Shown here: piece after piece, positions 9,037 through 17,630 of the stretch
Numbering within the stretch: the stretch's first letter is position 1
Layout: each line of letters opens with the position of its first letter
NCBI RefSeq assembly: GCF_001040705.1
Contig: NZ_CVQP01000006.1
Location: 53,760 to 117,759, forward strand
Origin: Rhodococcus sp. RD6.2
Lineage (GTDB): Bacteria; Actinomycetota; Actinomycetes; Mycobacteriales; Mycobacteriaceae
DNA: 64,000 bases
Direction: 5' to 3'
Position numbers and translations under genes: made by a program
The notes under the pieces: generated by a model
The model's input: the letters and a program-made list of their open reading frames with translations, nothing else
What the model was told of the DNA's origin: nothing
The model's database searches: none

Positions 9037-10161
9037 ATGCCCGCACCGCTCGACGAGTACCCGATTCACCAGACCCCCCTCTCGATGTCGCGGGTGGTGA
9101 CCAGCGACAAGAACTTCTACGACCGGTCCTACTTCAACGCATTGGACCGGGGGTCGCTCGACGCCGACGACAGTGTCTTCCTGGTGAGCGGGTTCGGTGT
9201 CTACCCGAACCTCGGTGTCACCGACGCCTTCGCCGTCGCGCGCCGAGGCGACAAGCAGTGGTCCGTGCGTTTCTCGGACGCGCTGGAAGAACGGTCGATG
9301 GACCTGAAGGTGGGAGACGGGTACCGGATCGAGGTCATCGAACCGCTGCAGAAGCTGCGGGTGATCTGCGAAGGCGACGACGCGGACGGCCTCGGTTTCG
9401 ACCTCACCTGGGAAGGCACCTGCCCGGCCGTCCAGGAACAGCCCCACCTGCTCACGAACGGTTTCCGACCGCAGATCGACGCGTCGCGGTTCGCGCAGAC
9501 CGGATCCTGGTCGGGCGTGCTGTCCCTGGGGGGTGACGATATCGCCGTCACTCCCGACACCTGGATGGGCAGCCGCGACCGATCGTGGGGAATCCGTGGC
9601 GTCGGCGACCCGGACCCGGCCGGCCGACTGGTCGATCAGGTGTCGGAGGGCTTCTGGTGGCTGTACGTGCCGCTGCGGTTCGACGGATTCTCGATCATCG
9701 TGATCATGCAGGAGACCCCGGACGGTTTCCGCACCCTCAACGACGCCACCCGTGTCTGGGACGACGGCCGGATCGAACAACTCGGTTGGCCGCGAGTCGA
9801 ATTCAAGTACGAGTCCGGTACCAGGAAGACGCTCTCCGCGACGATCAACATGACGGCGTCGGACGGCAGTCCCGTCGTCGTCGAGGTCACTCCGCGCACC
9901 GGCATCGCACTCCACGTCGGCGGCGGGTACGGCGGTGACCCGGAGTGGTCGCACGGGCAGTGGCGCGGTCGCAACTGGTCGGACCGCTCCGTCTACGACC
10001 TCACCGATCCCGCGATTGCGGGCCGAATTCCGTTCGGCGTCAGCGATTTCTCGGCTTCCGCCACGTGCAACGGAATCCCCGGCGCGGGCCTGTTCGAGCA
10101 CGCCAGCATGGGCCGCCACGACCCCACCGGCTTCGCCGACTGGTCGTCCGTGGCGCCGTAG
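9037..10161 (+). CDS. Uncharacterised 374-residue protein, possible DUF7064/CrtC-like family
   Basis: I do not recognise a function. The protein is soluble, with no signal peptide or membrane helix. It looks beta-rich, with many short Gly-, Trp- and Asp-containing segments such as DTWMGSRDRSWGIRGVGDPDP (about 178-198), GFWWLYVPLRFDGFSIIVIMQE and AVDFSASATCNG-like ends. The motif around MGSRDRSWGIR recalls the DUF7064 family and CrtC/AttH-type lipocalin-like hydratases, whose members often sit near lipid or steroid degradation genes. The gene lies alone between purE and a TetR gene and is followed by a 13-bp-stem hairpin. It is absent from the corresponding place in mycobacteria as I remember it, which suggests an accessory insertion together with the TetR gene. 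Confidence 0.55.
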   Translation: MPAPLDEYPIHQTPLSMSRVVTSDKNFYDRSYFNALDRGSLDADDSVFLVSGFGVYPNLGVTDAFAVARRGDKQWSVRFSDALEERSMDLKVGDGYRIEVIEPLQKLRVICEGDDADGLGFDLTWEGTCPAVQEQPHLLTNGFRPQIDASRFAQTGSWSGVLSLGGDDIAVTPDTWMGSRDRSWGIRGVGDPDPAGRLVDQVSEGFWWLYVPLRFDGFSIIVIMQETPDGFRTLNDATRVWDDGRIEQLGWPRVEFKYESGTRKTLSATINMTASDGSPVVVEVTPRTGIALHVGGGYGGDPEWSHGQWRGRNWSDRSVYDLTDPAIAGRIPFGVSDFSASATCNGIPGAGLFEHASMGRHDPTGFADWSSVAP

Positions 10162-10170
10162 GTGGCGCAG

Positions 10171-10206
10171 GCGCGAGTTCGGTGGCCCGAGCTACCGAAC
10201 TCGCGC
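10171..10206. terminator. Hairpin after the uncharacterised gene
   Basis: Arms GCGCGAGTTCGGT (10171-10183) and its exact reverse complement (10194-10206) enclose a 10-nt loop. It begins 10 nt after the stop codon, so a terminator is the simplest reading. Because it also lies 17 nt upstream of the TACCCT box of the TetR gene, an autoregulatory operator is a second possibility. Confidence 0.6.
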
Positions 10207-10235
10207 ACGGGCGCGCAGCGCCTACCCTGATCTCC

Positions 10236-10925
10236 ATGCTCGACGATTCCGACCGGTTCCGGCTCCACGTGGTGTCCGAGGCGCTGCGGCTGTTCTCCGC
10301 CCAGGGCTACCTGGCGACCAGCGTGGACGAGATCGCCGAGGCCGCGGGTATTTCGCGGCGAACCTTCTTCCGGCAGTTCCGTTCCAAGGAGGACGTGGTT
10401 TTCGCCGACCACGAGATCCTCCTCGAGCAGGCGTCGAGCCACCTCGCCGCCGACCACGCCGACCCGTGGAACGCGGTCTGCGAGGCAGCGATGATCGTCT
10501 TCGAGCGATTCTCGGAGTGGAACGACGTGGCGTCCCGGCGGTACGAGGTGGTGCACGAAGTCCCTGCGCTGCGGGACCGCGAGATCGTGATGAGCTACCG
10601 CTACGAACGACTGTTCGTCGAGTACCTGCGACGCGCCATCCCCGATGCCCCCGATCTGGCCGTGGTGCAGTTCGCCGCGTCGGTCATCGCCACCCACAAC
10701 TACCTCCTTCGCAGGATGGTGCGCGACGGCGCCGAAACCACGTCGCAGCAGCTGCGCGACGCACTCGCCGAGATTCGACGGGGCGCCGAGTCCGGACCGA
10801 GCCGGACCCCGTCAGTGCGCGACGACACGCGCGAAGACGATGTCGTTGTCGCGGTCTTTCCGCGGAGTACCGCCCCGAGCAGGGTGGCGGACCTGGTGCA
10901 ACGCCGTCTCGAACGGGGACACTGA
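10236..10925 (+). CDS. TetR-family transcriptional regulator
   Basis: The 229-residue protein has an N-terminal TetR helix-turn-helix, SEALRLFSAQGYLATSVDEI followed by AEAAGISRRTFFRQFRSKEDVVFAD, at about residues 12-55. The rest is a variable helical ligand-binding domain, with SYRYERLFVEYLRRAIPDAPDL typical of actinobacterial fatty-acid-type regulators. ATG at 10236 lies seven nucleotides after TACCCT (10223-10228), so it is probably leaderless. The downstream gene is fadE25, and the 149-nt gap between them holds two copies of a GGCAC-N3-GTGCC palindrome. Control of fadE25 by this protein is a reasonable inference. Confidence 0.9.
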   Translation: MLDDSDRFRLHVVSEALRLFSAQGYLATSVDEIAEAAGISRRTFFRQFRSKEDVVFADHEILLEQASSHLAADHADPWNAVCEAAMIVFERFSEWNDVASRRYEVVHEVPALRDREIVMSYRYERLFVEYLRRAIPDAPDLAVVQFAASVIATHNYLLRRMVRDGAETTSQQLRDALAEIRRGAESGPSRTPSVRDDTREDDVVVAVFPRSTAPSRVADLVQRRLERGH

Positions 10926-10936
10926 CCCTCCTTCTT

Positions 10937-11022
10937 GGCACTGGGTGCCGTGTCGTGACACTTCCAGCCCCGGGTTGCACGGTTTGGTGCGCTATGATTG
11001 CGGAAGATTGGCACTGAGTGCC
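10937..11022 (+). promoter_or_regulatory. fadE25 promoter region with two copies of a GGCAC-N3-GTGCC palindrome
   Basis: GGCACTGGGTGCC at 10937-10949 and the perfect 13-nt palindrome GGCACTGAGTGCC at 11010-11022 share a TT/AT-flanked left side (TTGGCACT, ATTGGCACT). Between them a TATGAT box at 10993-10998 is a good -10 candidate, so the second copy would lie at or just after the transcription start. Such placement is typical of repressor sites. The upstream TetR protein is the obvious candidate binder. Confidence 0.5.
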
Positions 11023-11074
11023 GCACAGTGGTGGCGCGGCGCGCCCCTCGACTTCCCATCGCAAGGAGCGACTG

Positions 11075-12232
11075 ATGGCTGGAAACCCGGACTTCGACCT
11101 GTTCAAGCTCGCCGAGGAGCACGACGAACTGCGGGCCGCTATCCGCGCGCTGTCCGAGAAGGAGATCGCGCCTTACGCGAAGGACGTCGACGAGAACTCG
11201 CGCTTCCCCGAGGAGGCCCTCAACGCTCTCGTCAGCTCCGGCTTCAACGCGATCCACGTCCCGGAGGCCTACGACGGCCAGGGCGCCGACTCCGTCGCCA
11301 CCTGCATCGTGATCGAGGAAGTGGCGCGCGTGTGCGGCTCGTCCTCGCTGATCCCCGCCGTCAACAAGCTCGGCACGATGGGCCTGATCCTCAACGGCTC
11401 CGAGGAGCTCAAGGCCAAGGTCCTGCCGGACCTCGTGAACGGTGAGATGGCGTCCTACGCGCTGTCCGAGCGTGAGGCGGGCTCCGACGCCGCCAGCATG
11501 CGCACCCGCGCCAAGGCCGACGGTGACGACTGGATCCTCAACGGCTCCAAGTGCTGGATCACCAACGGCGGCAAGTCCAGCTGGTACACCGTCATGGCCG
11601 TCACCGACGCGGACAAGGGCGCCAACGGTATCTCCGCGTTCATGGTCCACAAGGACGACGAGGGCTTCGTCGTCGGCCCCAAGGAGAAGAAGCTCGGCAT
11701 CAAGGGTTCGCCCACCGCCGAGCTGTACTTCGAGAACTGCCGCATCCCCGGCGACCGCATCATCGGCGAGCCGGGCACCGGTTTCAAGACCGCCCTGCAG
11801 ACCCTCGACCACACTCGCCCGACCATCGGCGCGCAGGCCGTCGGCCTGGCGCAGGGTGCCCTCGACGCCGCGATCGCGTACACCAAGGACCGCAAGCAGT
11901 TCGGCACCTCGATCGCCTCGTTCCAGAACACTCAGTTCATGCTCGCCGACATGGCGATGAAGATCGAGGCCGCGCGCCTCATGGTGTACACCTCGGCGGC
12001 GAAGGCCGAGCGCGGCGAGAAGAACCTCGGCTTCATCTCCGCTGCCGCCAAGTGCTTCGCATCCGACGTCGCGATGGAGGTCACCACCAACGCGGTGCAG
12101 CTGTTCGGTGGCGCCGGCTACACCACCGACTTCCCGGTCGAGCGGATGATGCGCGACGCCAAGATCACTCAGATCTACGAGGGCACCAACCAGATTCAGC
12201 GCGTCGTCATGTCGCGCGCGCTGCTCAAGTGA
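11075..12232 (+). CDS. fadE25: Acyl-CoA dehydrogenase
   Basis: This 385-residue flavoprotein oxidises acyl-CoA to trans-2-enoyl-CoA. The N-terminal helical domain is followed by the flavin-binding segment YALSEREAGSDAASMRTRA (about 127-145) and WILNGSKCWITNGG. The C-terminal signatures are QLFGGAGYTTDFPVERMMRDAKITQIYEGTNQIQR, where the Glu of YEGTNQ is the catalytic base of the short/medium-chain class. ATG at 11075 is chosen because a GCAAGGAG ribosome-binding site precedes it; an in-frame start 19 codons earlier lies inside the likely leader. Name and neighbourhood follow fadE25 of mycobacteria, next to purE-purK. A strong terminator follows 18 nt after the stop. Confidence 0.92.
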   Translation: MAGNPDFDLFKLAEEHDELRAAIRALSEKEIAPYAKDVDENSRFPEEALNALVSSGFNAIHVPEAYDGQGADSVATCIVIEEVARVCGSSSLIPAVNKLGTMGLILNGSEELKAKVLPDLVNGEMASYALSEREAGSDAASMRTRAKADGDDWILNGSKCWITNGGKSSWYTVMAVTDADKGANGISAFMVHKDDEGFVVGPKEKKLGIKGSPTAELYFENCRIPGDRIIGEPGTGFKTALQTLDHTRPTIGAQAVGLAQGALDAAIAYTKDRKQFGTSIASFQNTQFMLADMAMKIEAARLMVYTSAAKAERGEKNLGFISAAAKCFASDVAMEVTTNAVQLFGGAGYTTDFPVERMMRDAKITQIYEGTNQIQRVVMSRALLK

Positions 12233-12249
12233 GCTGACGTGTGAATCGT

Positions 12250-12283
12250 CCTGTGGCCGGTGAGCGAGCTCACCGGCCACAGG
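12250..12283 (+). terminator. Terminator of fadE25
   Basis: A perfect 15-bp stem, CCTGTGGCCGGTGAG (12250-12264) with its reverse complement (12269-12283), has a CGAG loop and starts 18 nt after the fadE25 stop. No T-run follows. The promoter of the next gene begins immediately after it. Confidence 0.8.
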
Positions 12284-12300
12284 TGTTTACGCTGGGGTCC

Positions 12301-13491
12301 ATGCCCCGATTCCCGCTGAGCGAGCGCTGGTACCGCTGGAGCGCCGGTCACATCGTCGGGATCGACCGGACCGTCGCGGCGTTCCTGGCGCTCCTCGGTG
12401 TGGCGGCGTCGGTCGGCGTCGGGTGGGTCGACGTGGTGATCGCGTTGGGACTCACGGTGCCGCTGGCCTGGCGCCGCATCCGCCCCGTCGCTTCCGCAGC
12501 GGCGGTGGCGCTGTTCTCGGTGGCGTACCTGGTCGTCACGAGTGACCAGACCAATCTCCTGCTGCCCGGTATCTGCGTGCCGGTCGCGCTGTACGCGCTC
12601 GCGGCCTACGGACCGCGGTGGGCCAGCGGATGGGGCCTGGCGGCGGCCATCCTCGGCGTGACCGCGGCGGGCTTCCGGTACTTCGGCGGCGAGGAGTCCA
12701 CCTGGCAGGCCCACGCGTTCCTGATCGCGTTCCTGATCGTGTACATCACCGCGGTGTGGGCGTTCGGCGACCTGCGCCGGGTGCGCAACCAGGAACTCGA
12801 GGGGCTCACCGAGCGGGCCCGGCTGCTCGAACTCGAACGGGCGCAGGAGGCGGAGATCGCCGCCATCAACGAGCGCACCCGGATCGCGCGGGAGATGCAC
12901 GACATCGTCGCGCACTCGCTGACCGTCGTGATCGCACAGGCCGACGGCGGCCGGTACAGCGCGGCCGCCGACCCCGCGGCGGCGGTCACGGCGCTGGAGA
13001 CCATCTCGCAGACCGGGCGGCAGGCGTTGGCGGACATGCGTGCGCTGCTGTCCGTGCTGCGGGAGGACACGCCTCGCGAGTACTCCTCGACCCCAGGGGT
13101 TTCCGACATCGACACGCTGATCGAGGAGGTTCGCAAGGGGGGCCTCACGGTGCAGCTCACCACCGACGGCGAGCGGCGCGTGCTGTCCACCGGCGCCGAG
13201 CTGACGGCGTACCGGATCGTGCAGGAATCGCTGACCAACGTGCTCAAGCACGCTGGGCCCGCGGCCAGCGTCGAGGTCACCGAGCGCTGGACCGACACCG
13301 CGCTGGAACTGACGGTCGTCGACGACGGCAGGGGAGCGTCCGGCGCCCTGGTCGCGCCCTCCGCGGGTGGGCAGGGTGTGCTCGGGATGCGTGAACGGGC
13401 CGAGCTGTACGGCGGCAGATTCGAGGCCGGACCCGCACCGGGTGGCGGCTACCGGGTGCACACCGCGCTGCCCTATTCGAGAGGTGAATGA
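12301..13491 (+). CDS. NarL/DesK-type sensor histidine kinase
   Basis: The 396-residue kinase has five or so hydrophobic segments in residues 18-160, with no sizeable external domain, so it may sense within the membrane. A short coiled segment (LTERARLLELERAQEAEIAAINERTR) leads to the HisKA_3 dimerisation motif IAREMHDIVAHSLTVVIAQADGG with His200. The ATPase domain shows AYRIVQESLTNVLKHA and GGQGVLGMRERAELYGG. ATG at 12301 lies seven nucleotides after TACGCT (12288-12293), so an earlier GTG at 12241, inside the fadE25 terminator region, is rejected. Its response regulator starts one nucleotide after the stop, and an ABC transporter follows. Confidence 0.92.
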   Translation: MPRFPLSERWYRWSAGHIVGIDRTVAAFLALLGVAASVGVGWVDVVIALGLTVPLAWRRIRPVASAAAVALFSVAYLVVTSDQTNLLLPGICVPVALYALAAYGPRWASGWGLAAAILGVTAAGFRYFGGEESTWQAHAFLIAFLIVYITAVWAFGDLRRVRNQELEGLTERARLLELERAQEAEIAAINERTRIAREMHDIVAHSLTVVIAQADGGRYSAAADPAAAVTALETISQTGRQALADMRALLSVLREDTPREYSSTPGVSDIDTLIEEVRKGGLTVQLTTDGERRVLSTGAELTAYRIVQESLTNVLKHAGPAASVEVTERWTDTALELTVVDDGRGASGALVAPSAGGQGVLGMRERAELYGGRFEAGPAPGGGYRVHTALPYSRGE

Positions 13492-13492
13492 C

Positions 13493-14188
13493 ATGACCAA
13501 TGCCGTAGCGGGTCCGATCCGGATCGCGATCGTCGACGATCAACAGCTGGTTCGAGCGGGCTTCAGGATGGTGATCGACTCCCAGCCCGACATGAGCGTC
13601 GAGGTCGAGGCCTCGGACGGCGAGCAGGCGCTGCGTGAGCTGGCGAGAGTTCCGGTCGACGTGGTCCTGATGGATGTGCAGATGCCGAACCTGGACGGCA
13701 TCGAGGCCACCCGTCGCCTGACCGCGCTGGAGCACTCGCCGAAGGTGGTGGTGCTCACGACCTTCGACAACGACGAGTACGTTGTCGCCGCGATCTCCGC
13801 TGGTGCCAGTGGCTTCCTTCTCAAGGACGCGCAGCCGGAGGACCTGCTCGCCGCGCTGCGGACCGTGTACCGAGGAGATGCTGTGATCGCCGCGCGGTCG
13901 ACCCGTCGGCTCCTCCAGCACGTGGGTCCGATGCTGGCAGGCGCGTCTACGGTCGAGCGTCCGCAACTGCCCGATGATCTGACGCCACGTGAGGTGGAGG
14001 TGCTCGCGGCGATGGCGCACGGATTGTCGAACACCGAGATCGCGGAGAAGCTCTTCGTCTCCGAGGCGACCGTGAAGACACACGTGGGCCGCGTGCTGGC
14101 CAAGACCGGATCGCGGGACCGGGTGCAGGCGGTGGTGTTCGCGTATCAGACCGGGCTGGTGCAGCCGGAGGACCTGCTGGGCGGGTAG
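13493..14188 (+). CDS. NarL/LuxR-family response regulator
   Basis: The 231-residue regulator has a receiver domain with IVDDQQLVRAGFRMVI, phospho-acceptor Asp61 in VLMDVQMPNLDGIEATRR, and Lys in GASGFLLKDAQPEDLL. The C-terminal LuxR helix-turn-helix is LTPREVEVLAAMAHGLSNTEIAEKLFVSEATVKTHV. It starts one nucleotide after the kinase stop and is preceded by GAGAGGTGA, part of which is the end of the kinase gene. The pair lies just upstream of an ABC exporter, suggesting that the transporter is its main target, as in other actinobacterial systems of this layout. Confidence 0.93.
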   Translation: MTNAVAGPIRIAIVDDQQLVRAGFRMVIDSQPDMSVEVEASDGEQALRELARVPVDVVLMDVQMPNLDGIEATRRLTALEHSPKVVVLTTFDNDEYVVAAISAGASGFLLKDAQPEDLLAALRTVYRGDAVIAARSTRRLLQHVGPMLAGASTVERPQLPDDLTPREVEVLAAMAHGLSNTEIAEKLFVSEATVKTHVGRVLAKTGSRDRVQAVVFAYQTGLVQPEDLLGG

Positions 14189-14293
14189 ACCCGGGGAATG
14201 GTGTCCCGTCCTACCCAGGTCTGACACGAGCGCCTCGAGGATCCGTCCGCACGCCGACGCGCCGAGCGGGTAGCCGTTCGTAGCGTCGAGGAC

Positions 14294-15049
14294 ATGAATG
14301 CACCCACCACCACACGAACCGCCGCGGTCCGCACCGTCGGTCTGAGCAAGAGCTACGGCGAGGGCGAGGCGGCCGTGCGCGCCCTGGACGGTGTGCACGC
14401 CGAGTTCATGGGCGCGGCCTTCACCGCGATCATGGGCCCGTCGGGGTCGGGCAAGTCCACCCTGATGCACTGCCTGGCAGGCCTCGACACGGCGACGGCG
14501 GGTCTGGTGTACCTCGGGGACACCGAGTTGACCGGGCTGAGTGACCGGGAACTGACCGAATTGCGCCGGCGCCGAATCGGGTTCGTGTTCCAGGCCTTCA
14601 ATCTCCTGCCGGTGCTCACCGCGGAGGAGAACATGCTGCTGCCGCTGCGCCTGGGCGGAGTGGACCCGGATCCGGAATGGATGGCGGAGATCGTCGGACG
14701 ACTGGGCCTCACCGAACGCCTCGGTCACCTGCCGCACGAGCTTTCCGGCGGCCAGCAGCAGCGCGTCGCGGTCGCCCGGGCACTGCTGCCCAGGCCCGAC
14801 GTCATCTTCGCCGACGAGCCGACGGGAAACCTCGATTCACGCTCGGGTACGGAGGTTCTCGAGTTGCTCCGTTCCAGTGTCCGGGAGTACGGACAGACGG
14901 TGGTGATGGTCACCCACGACCCGGTGGCGGCCTCGTACTCGGACCGCGTGGTACTGATCGCCGACGGGAAGATCGCCGGTGAGATCGAGGGTCCGACAAC
15001 GGATTCCGTGATCGAGACGATGCGCGACCTGGGTGCGCGCGCATGCTGA
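14294..15049 (+). CDS. ABC transporter ATP-binding protein (MacB/LolD type)
   Basis: The 251-residue ATPase has Walker A GPSGSGKSTL at about residues 53-62, the Q-loop FVFQAFNLLPVLTAEENM, signature LSGGQQQRVAVARALL and Walker B VIFADEPTGNLDS followed by the H-loop VTHD. The sequence is typical of the type VII mechanotransmission family that pairs with FtsX-like permeases. ATG at 14294 follows a TAGCGT box (14281-14286) by seven nucleotides. The stop codon overlaps the start of the permease gene. It would power export, or movement of lipids or peptides at the membrane; the substrate is unknown. Confidence 0.94.
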   Translation: MNAPTTTRTAAVRTVGLSKSYGEGEAAVRALDGVHAEFMGAAFTAIMGPSGSGKSTLMHCLAGLDTATAGLVYLGDTELTGLSDRELTELRRRRIGFVFQAFNLLPVLTAEENMLLPLRLGGVDPDPEWMAEIVGRLGLTERLGHLPHELSGGQQQRVAVARALLPRPDVIFADEPTGNLDSRSGTEVLELLRSSVREYGQTVVMVTHDPVAASYSDRVVLIADGKIAGEIEGPTTDSVIETMRDLGARAC

Positions 15050-17514
15050 GGTTGACGCTCGCGCAGGCCCGCGCCAACGCAGCGCGCTATGTCGCCTCCG
15101 GGTCGGCCATCCTGATCGCGGTGGCATTCGTGGTCGCGACGCTGGTACTGGGTTCGACAACCTCCGCGAGCGTGACGAATTCGCTCGCCGGGCAGTACCG
15201 GACGAGCGCCGTCGTGGTCGACGGGCTCGCGGACGCGGGGCAGGCCGCCGAGACGGCGGAGCGCGTCGCCGCGGTCCCCGGCGTACGGGCCGTGACGGTC
15301 GACGGGCAGGCTCCGGTGAAGGTCGCCGCGGCGGGTCACGGAAAGCTCTTCGGCACCGTCACCTCGCTCGCGGAGGCGCCCGACCTGCGGTGGCAGCGGC
15401 TGGCCGAGGGCCGGTTCCCGGCCGCGTCGGGGGAGATCGCGGTGGGGTCGGATTCGGGACTGTCACTGGGTGACACCGTCGCGGTGACGGTGCGCGGCGC
15501 TCGCGCAGACGAGGGCACGGAAGCGGGAACCGGTACGGCGACGGTGGTCGGCGAGATAGACCTGGCCGGGAGCGCGGAGCGGCTCGGTGGGGTGGCGGTG
15601 TACACGACCGCCGACCAGCTCCGAGCGTGGTCGGGTGATGTGGCGACACACGAGATCCGAGCGTCCGGCGACGGCGATCCGCGCGAACTTCGGGACAGCG
15701 TCGCCGCCGCGCTCGGACCGGATGTCGTGGTGCGCACCGGTGCCGAACAGGCCCAGGCGGCGTCCGCGTCGTACCTCGGCGACACCGACACCATCCGCAA
15801 CGTGCTTCTGGCCTTCGCCGCCGTCGCGGTCGTGGTGGCGGGTCTGGTCATCGCGAACACCTTCGCGGTTCTGCTCGCGGCGCGCACCCGGGAACTGGCG
15901 CTGCTGCGCTGCGTCGGCGCGACGGCCCGCCAGATTCGGCGCAGCACCCGGATCGAGGCAGTCGCCGTCGGGGTCGCGGCATCGGCCGCGGGGGTGCTCG
16001 CCGGAATCGGGCTCGCGTGGGCGGTGACCAGGGCGGCGATTGCATTCGACGCTCCGGTGCCGCTGGACACGCTCGCCGTCACTCCGACAGCGGTGCTGGC
16101 GGGCCTCGCGGTCGGGATCATCGTCACCTACCTGGCTGCGGTGGCCCCCGCCCGTGCCGCCACCCGCGTGTCACCGCTGGCGGCACTCGCGCCGGTTGAG
16201 GCAGCCGCGGAACCGGCAACGACGTCGAGGGCGCGTTTGTTCGCCGGACTCGCCGGACTCGTTGCGGGCGCTGGCGTGTTGGGCTTCGGGGTGTACGCCG
16301 AGCAGGTGATGATCGCGTGCGCCGGTGGCATCGTGACGGCGCTGGGTGTCGTCGTCCTCGGCCGGACCATCGTGCCGCCGATGGTGGCAGCGGTCGGGAG
16401 GGTGCCTGCGCGTCTGGTCGGGCCGCTGGGGGAGTTGGCGGTCGGCAATGCGTTGCGCAACCCACGCCGAACCACCGCGACCGCGACGGCGTTGCTGGTG
16501 GGAGTGACGGTGACCGCGACGATGGTGGTCGGCATCGCCACCGTGGGGGCGGCTGCTCCACGAGCGCTGGACGAGCAGTTCCCCGTCGATGTCTCCGTCG
16601 ACGCCGATGTCGCCGGCGGACTTCCTGCGAATCTCGAGCCGCGGATTCGGGATATCGACCTCGTAACCGCGGCCGCGCCCCTGCTCGGTGCCGACGTGGT
16701 CGCCGGCGACGGCACCCGGTTGGCCGTTCTCGGCGTCGACCGGGTCGACTCCGGCGCGACACTGCGGATCCCGTTGGCACTGCCCGCGGCGGGAGAGATC
16801 TCGTTGTCGCCGGAACAGGCGCGCGTGCTGGGCACCGCGGCCGGGGACACGCTGGATGTGGAGAACGCGGGCGTCCGGCGTTCCCTGAGCGTGGTGACGG
16901 GTCAGGAGGGACAGCCTGCGCTCGTCGATCGCGTCGACGCCCTCGCCCTCGCGGCAGTTCCGCAGTCGCTGTGGATCCGGCTGGCCGACGGTCTGTCGGA
17001 TCGCGATCTCGTGGCGGCACAGAATGAGATCACATCGGTGGCAGAGGAATTCGCTCCCACCGCGGAGGTGGGTGGGGCGGTGTCGATGCGTGCAGCGATC
17101 GACTCCGTTCTCGACGTCCTGCTCGTGGTGGTGATCGGACTGCTGTCGGTGGCGGTGCTGATCGCGCTGATCGGCGTCGGCAACACGATGGCGCTGTCCG
17201 TGATCGAGAGGAGACGCGAATCGGGTCTGCTGCGGTCGCTCGGCGTCACCCGGTCCGGTCTGCGGTCCGTCCTCATCTGTGAGGCAGTGCTGGTCGCAGT
17301 CGTCGCGTCCGCACTCGGTGTGGTGCTCGGGTCGGTCCTCGGCGTCGCCGGGACGGCCTCGGTGTTCGGGCTGGACAGTCTCGACCCGGGATCGGTGCCA
17401 TGGCTGCAGCTGGCGTTGATCGTGCTGGTCGGTGGCGTGGCCGGAGTCATCGCCGCGGCAGCGCCGGCCCGGAGCGCGGCCCGCGCCACCCCGGTGGAGG
17501 CGCTTGCCGTCTGA
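15043..17514 (+). CDS. FtsX-like ABC transporter permease, two-domain
   Basis: The 823-residue permease has an N-terminal helix (about 15-40), a large external domain, then three helices near 250-370 with the FtsX-type pattern FAVLLAARTRELALLRCVGATARQIRRSTRIEAVAVG. This unit is repeated in the C-terminal half: a helix near 430-445, a second external domain, and three helices from 685 to 815 with MALSVIERRRESGLLRSLGVTRSGLRSVLICEAVL. It thus holds the two permease units in one chain. The ATG at 15043 overlaps the ATPase stop, so the two are translationally coupled. The role (peptide resistance, lipoprotein or lipid export) cannot be decided. Confidence 0.92.
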   Translation: MLRLTLAQARANAARYVASGSAILIAVAFVVATLVLGSTTSASVTNSLAGQYRTSAVVVDGLADAGQAAETAERVAAVPGVRAVTVDGQAPVKVAAAGHGKLFGTVTSLAEAPDLRWQRLAEGRFPAASGEIAVGSDSGLSLGDTVAVTVRGARADEGTEAGTGTATVVGEIDLAGSAERLGGVAVYTTADQLRAWSGDVATHEIRASGDGDPRELRDSVAAALGPDVVVRTGAEQAQAASASYLGDTDTIRNVLLAFAAVAVVVAGLVIANTFAVLLAARTRELALLRCVGATARQIRRSTRIEAVAVGVAASAAGVLAGIGLAWAVTRAAIAFDAPVPLDTLAVTPTAVLAGLAVGIIVTYLAAVAPARAATRVSPLAALAPVEAAAEPATTSRARLFAGLAGLVAGAGVLGFGVYAEQVMIACAGGIVTALGVVVLGRTIVPPMVAAVGRVPARLVGPLGELAVGNALRNPRRTTATATALLVGVTVTATMVVGIATVGAAAPRALDEQFPVDVSVDADVAGGLPANLEPRIRDIDLVTAAAPLLGADVVAGDGTRLAVLGVDRVDSGATLRIPLALPAAGEISLSPEQARVLGTAAGDTLDVENAGVRRSLSVVTGQEGQPALVDRVDALALAAVPQSLWIRLADGLSDRDLVAAQNEITSVAEEFAPTAEVGGAVSMRAAIDSVLDVLLVVVIGLLSVAVLIALIGVGNTMALSVIERRRESGLLRSLGVTRSGLRSVLICEAVLVAVVASALGVVLGSVLGVAGTASVFGLDSLDPGSVPWLQLALIVLVGGVAGVIAAAAPARSAARATPVEALAV

Positions 17515-17534
17515 GCCGGTGCATTCGAAGGCTC

Positions 17535-17586
17535 CCCGTAGCCGGCCCGCACTGCGACCCTCGACGCAGTGCGGGCCGGCTACGGG
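17535..17586. terminator. Bidirectional terminator after the ABC permease
   Basis: A perfect 22-bp stem, left arm 17535-17556 (CCCGTAGCCGGCCCGCACTG...) and right arm 17565-17586, has an 8-nt loop. It lies between the permease stop and the stop of the convergent TIGR03089 gene, so it can serve both. Confidence 0.85.
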
Positions 17587-17630
17587 CGTCAGCGCGGCAA
17601 CCGCGCCCGACGACCCGTGCGCTGACGGTC

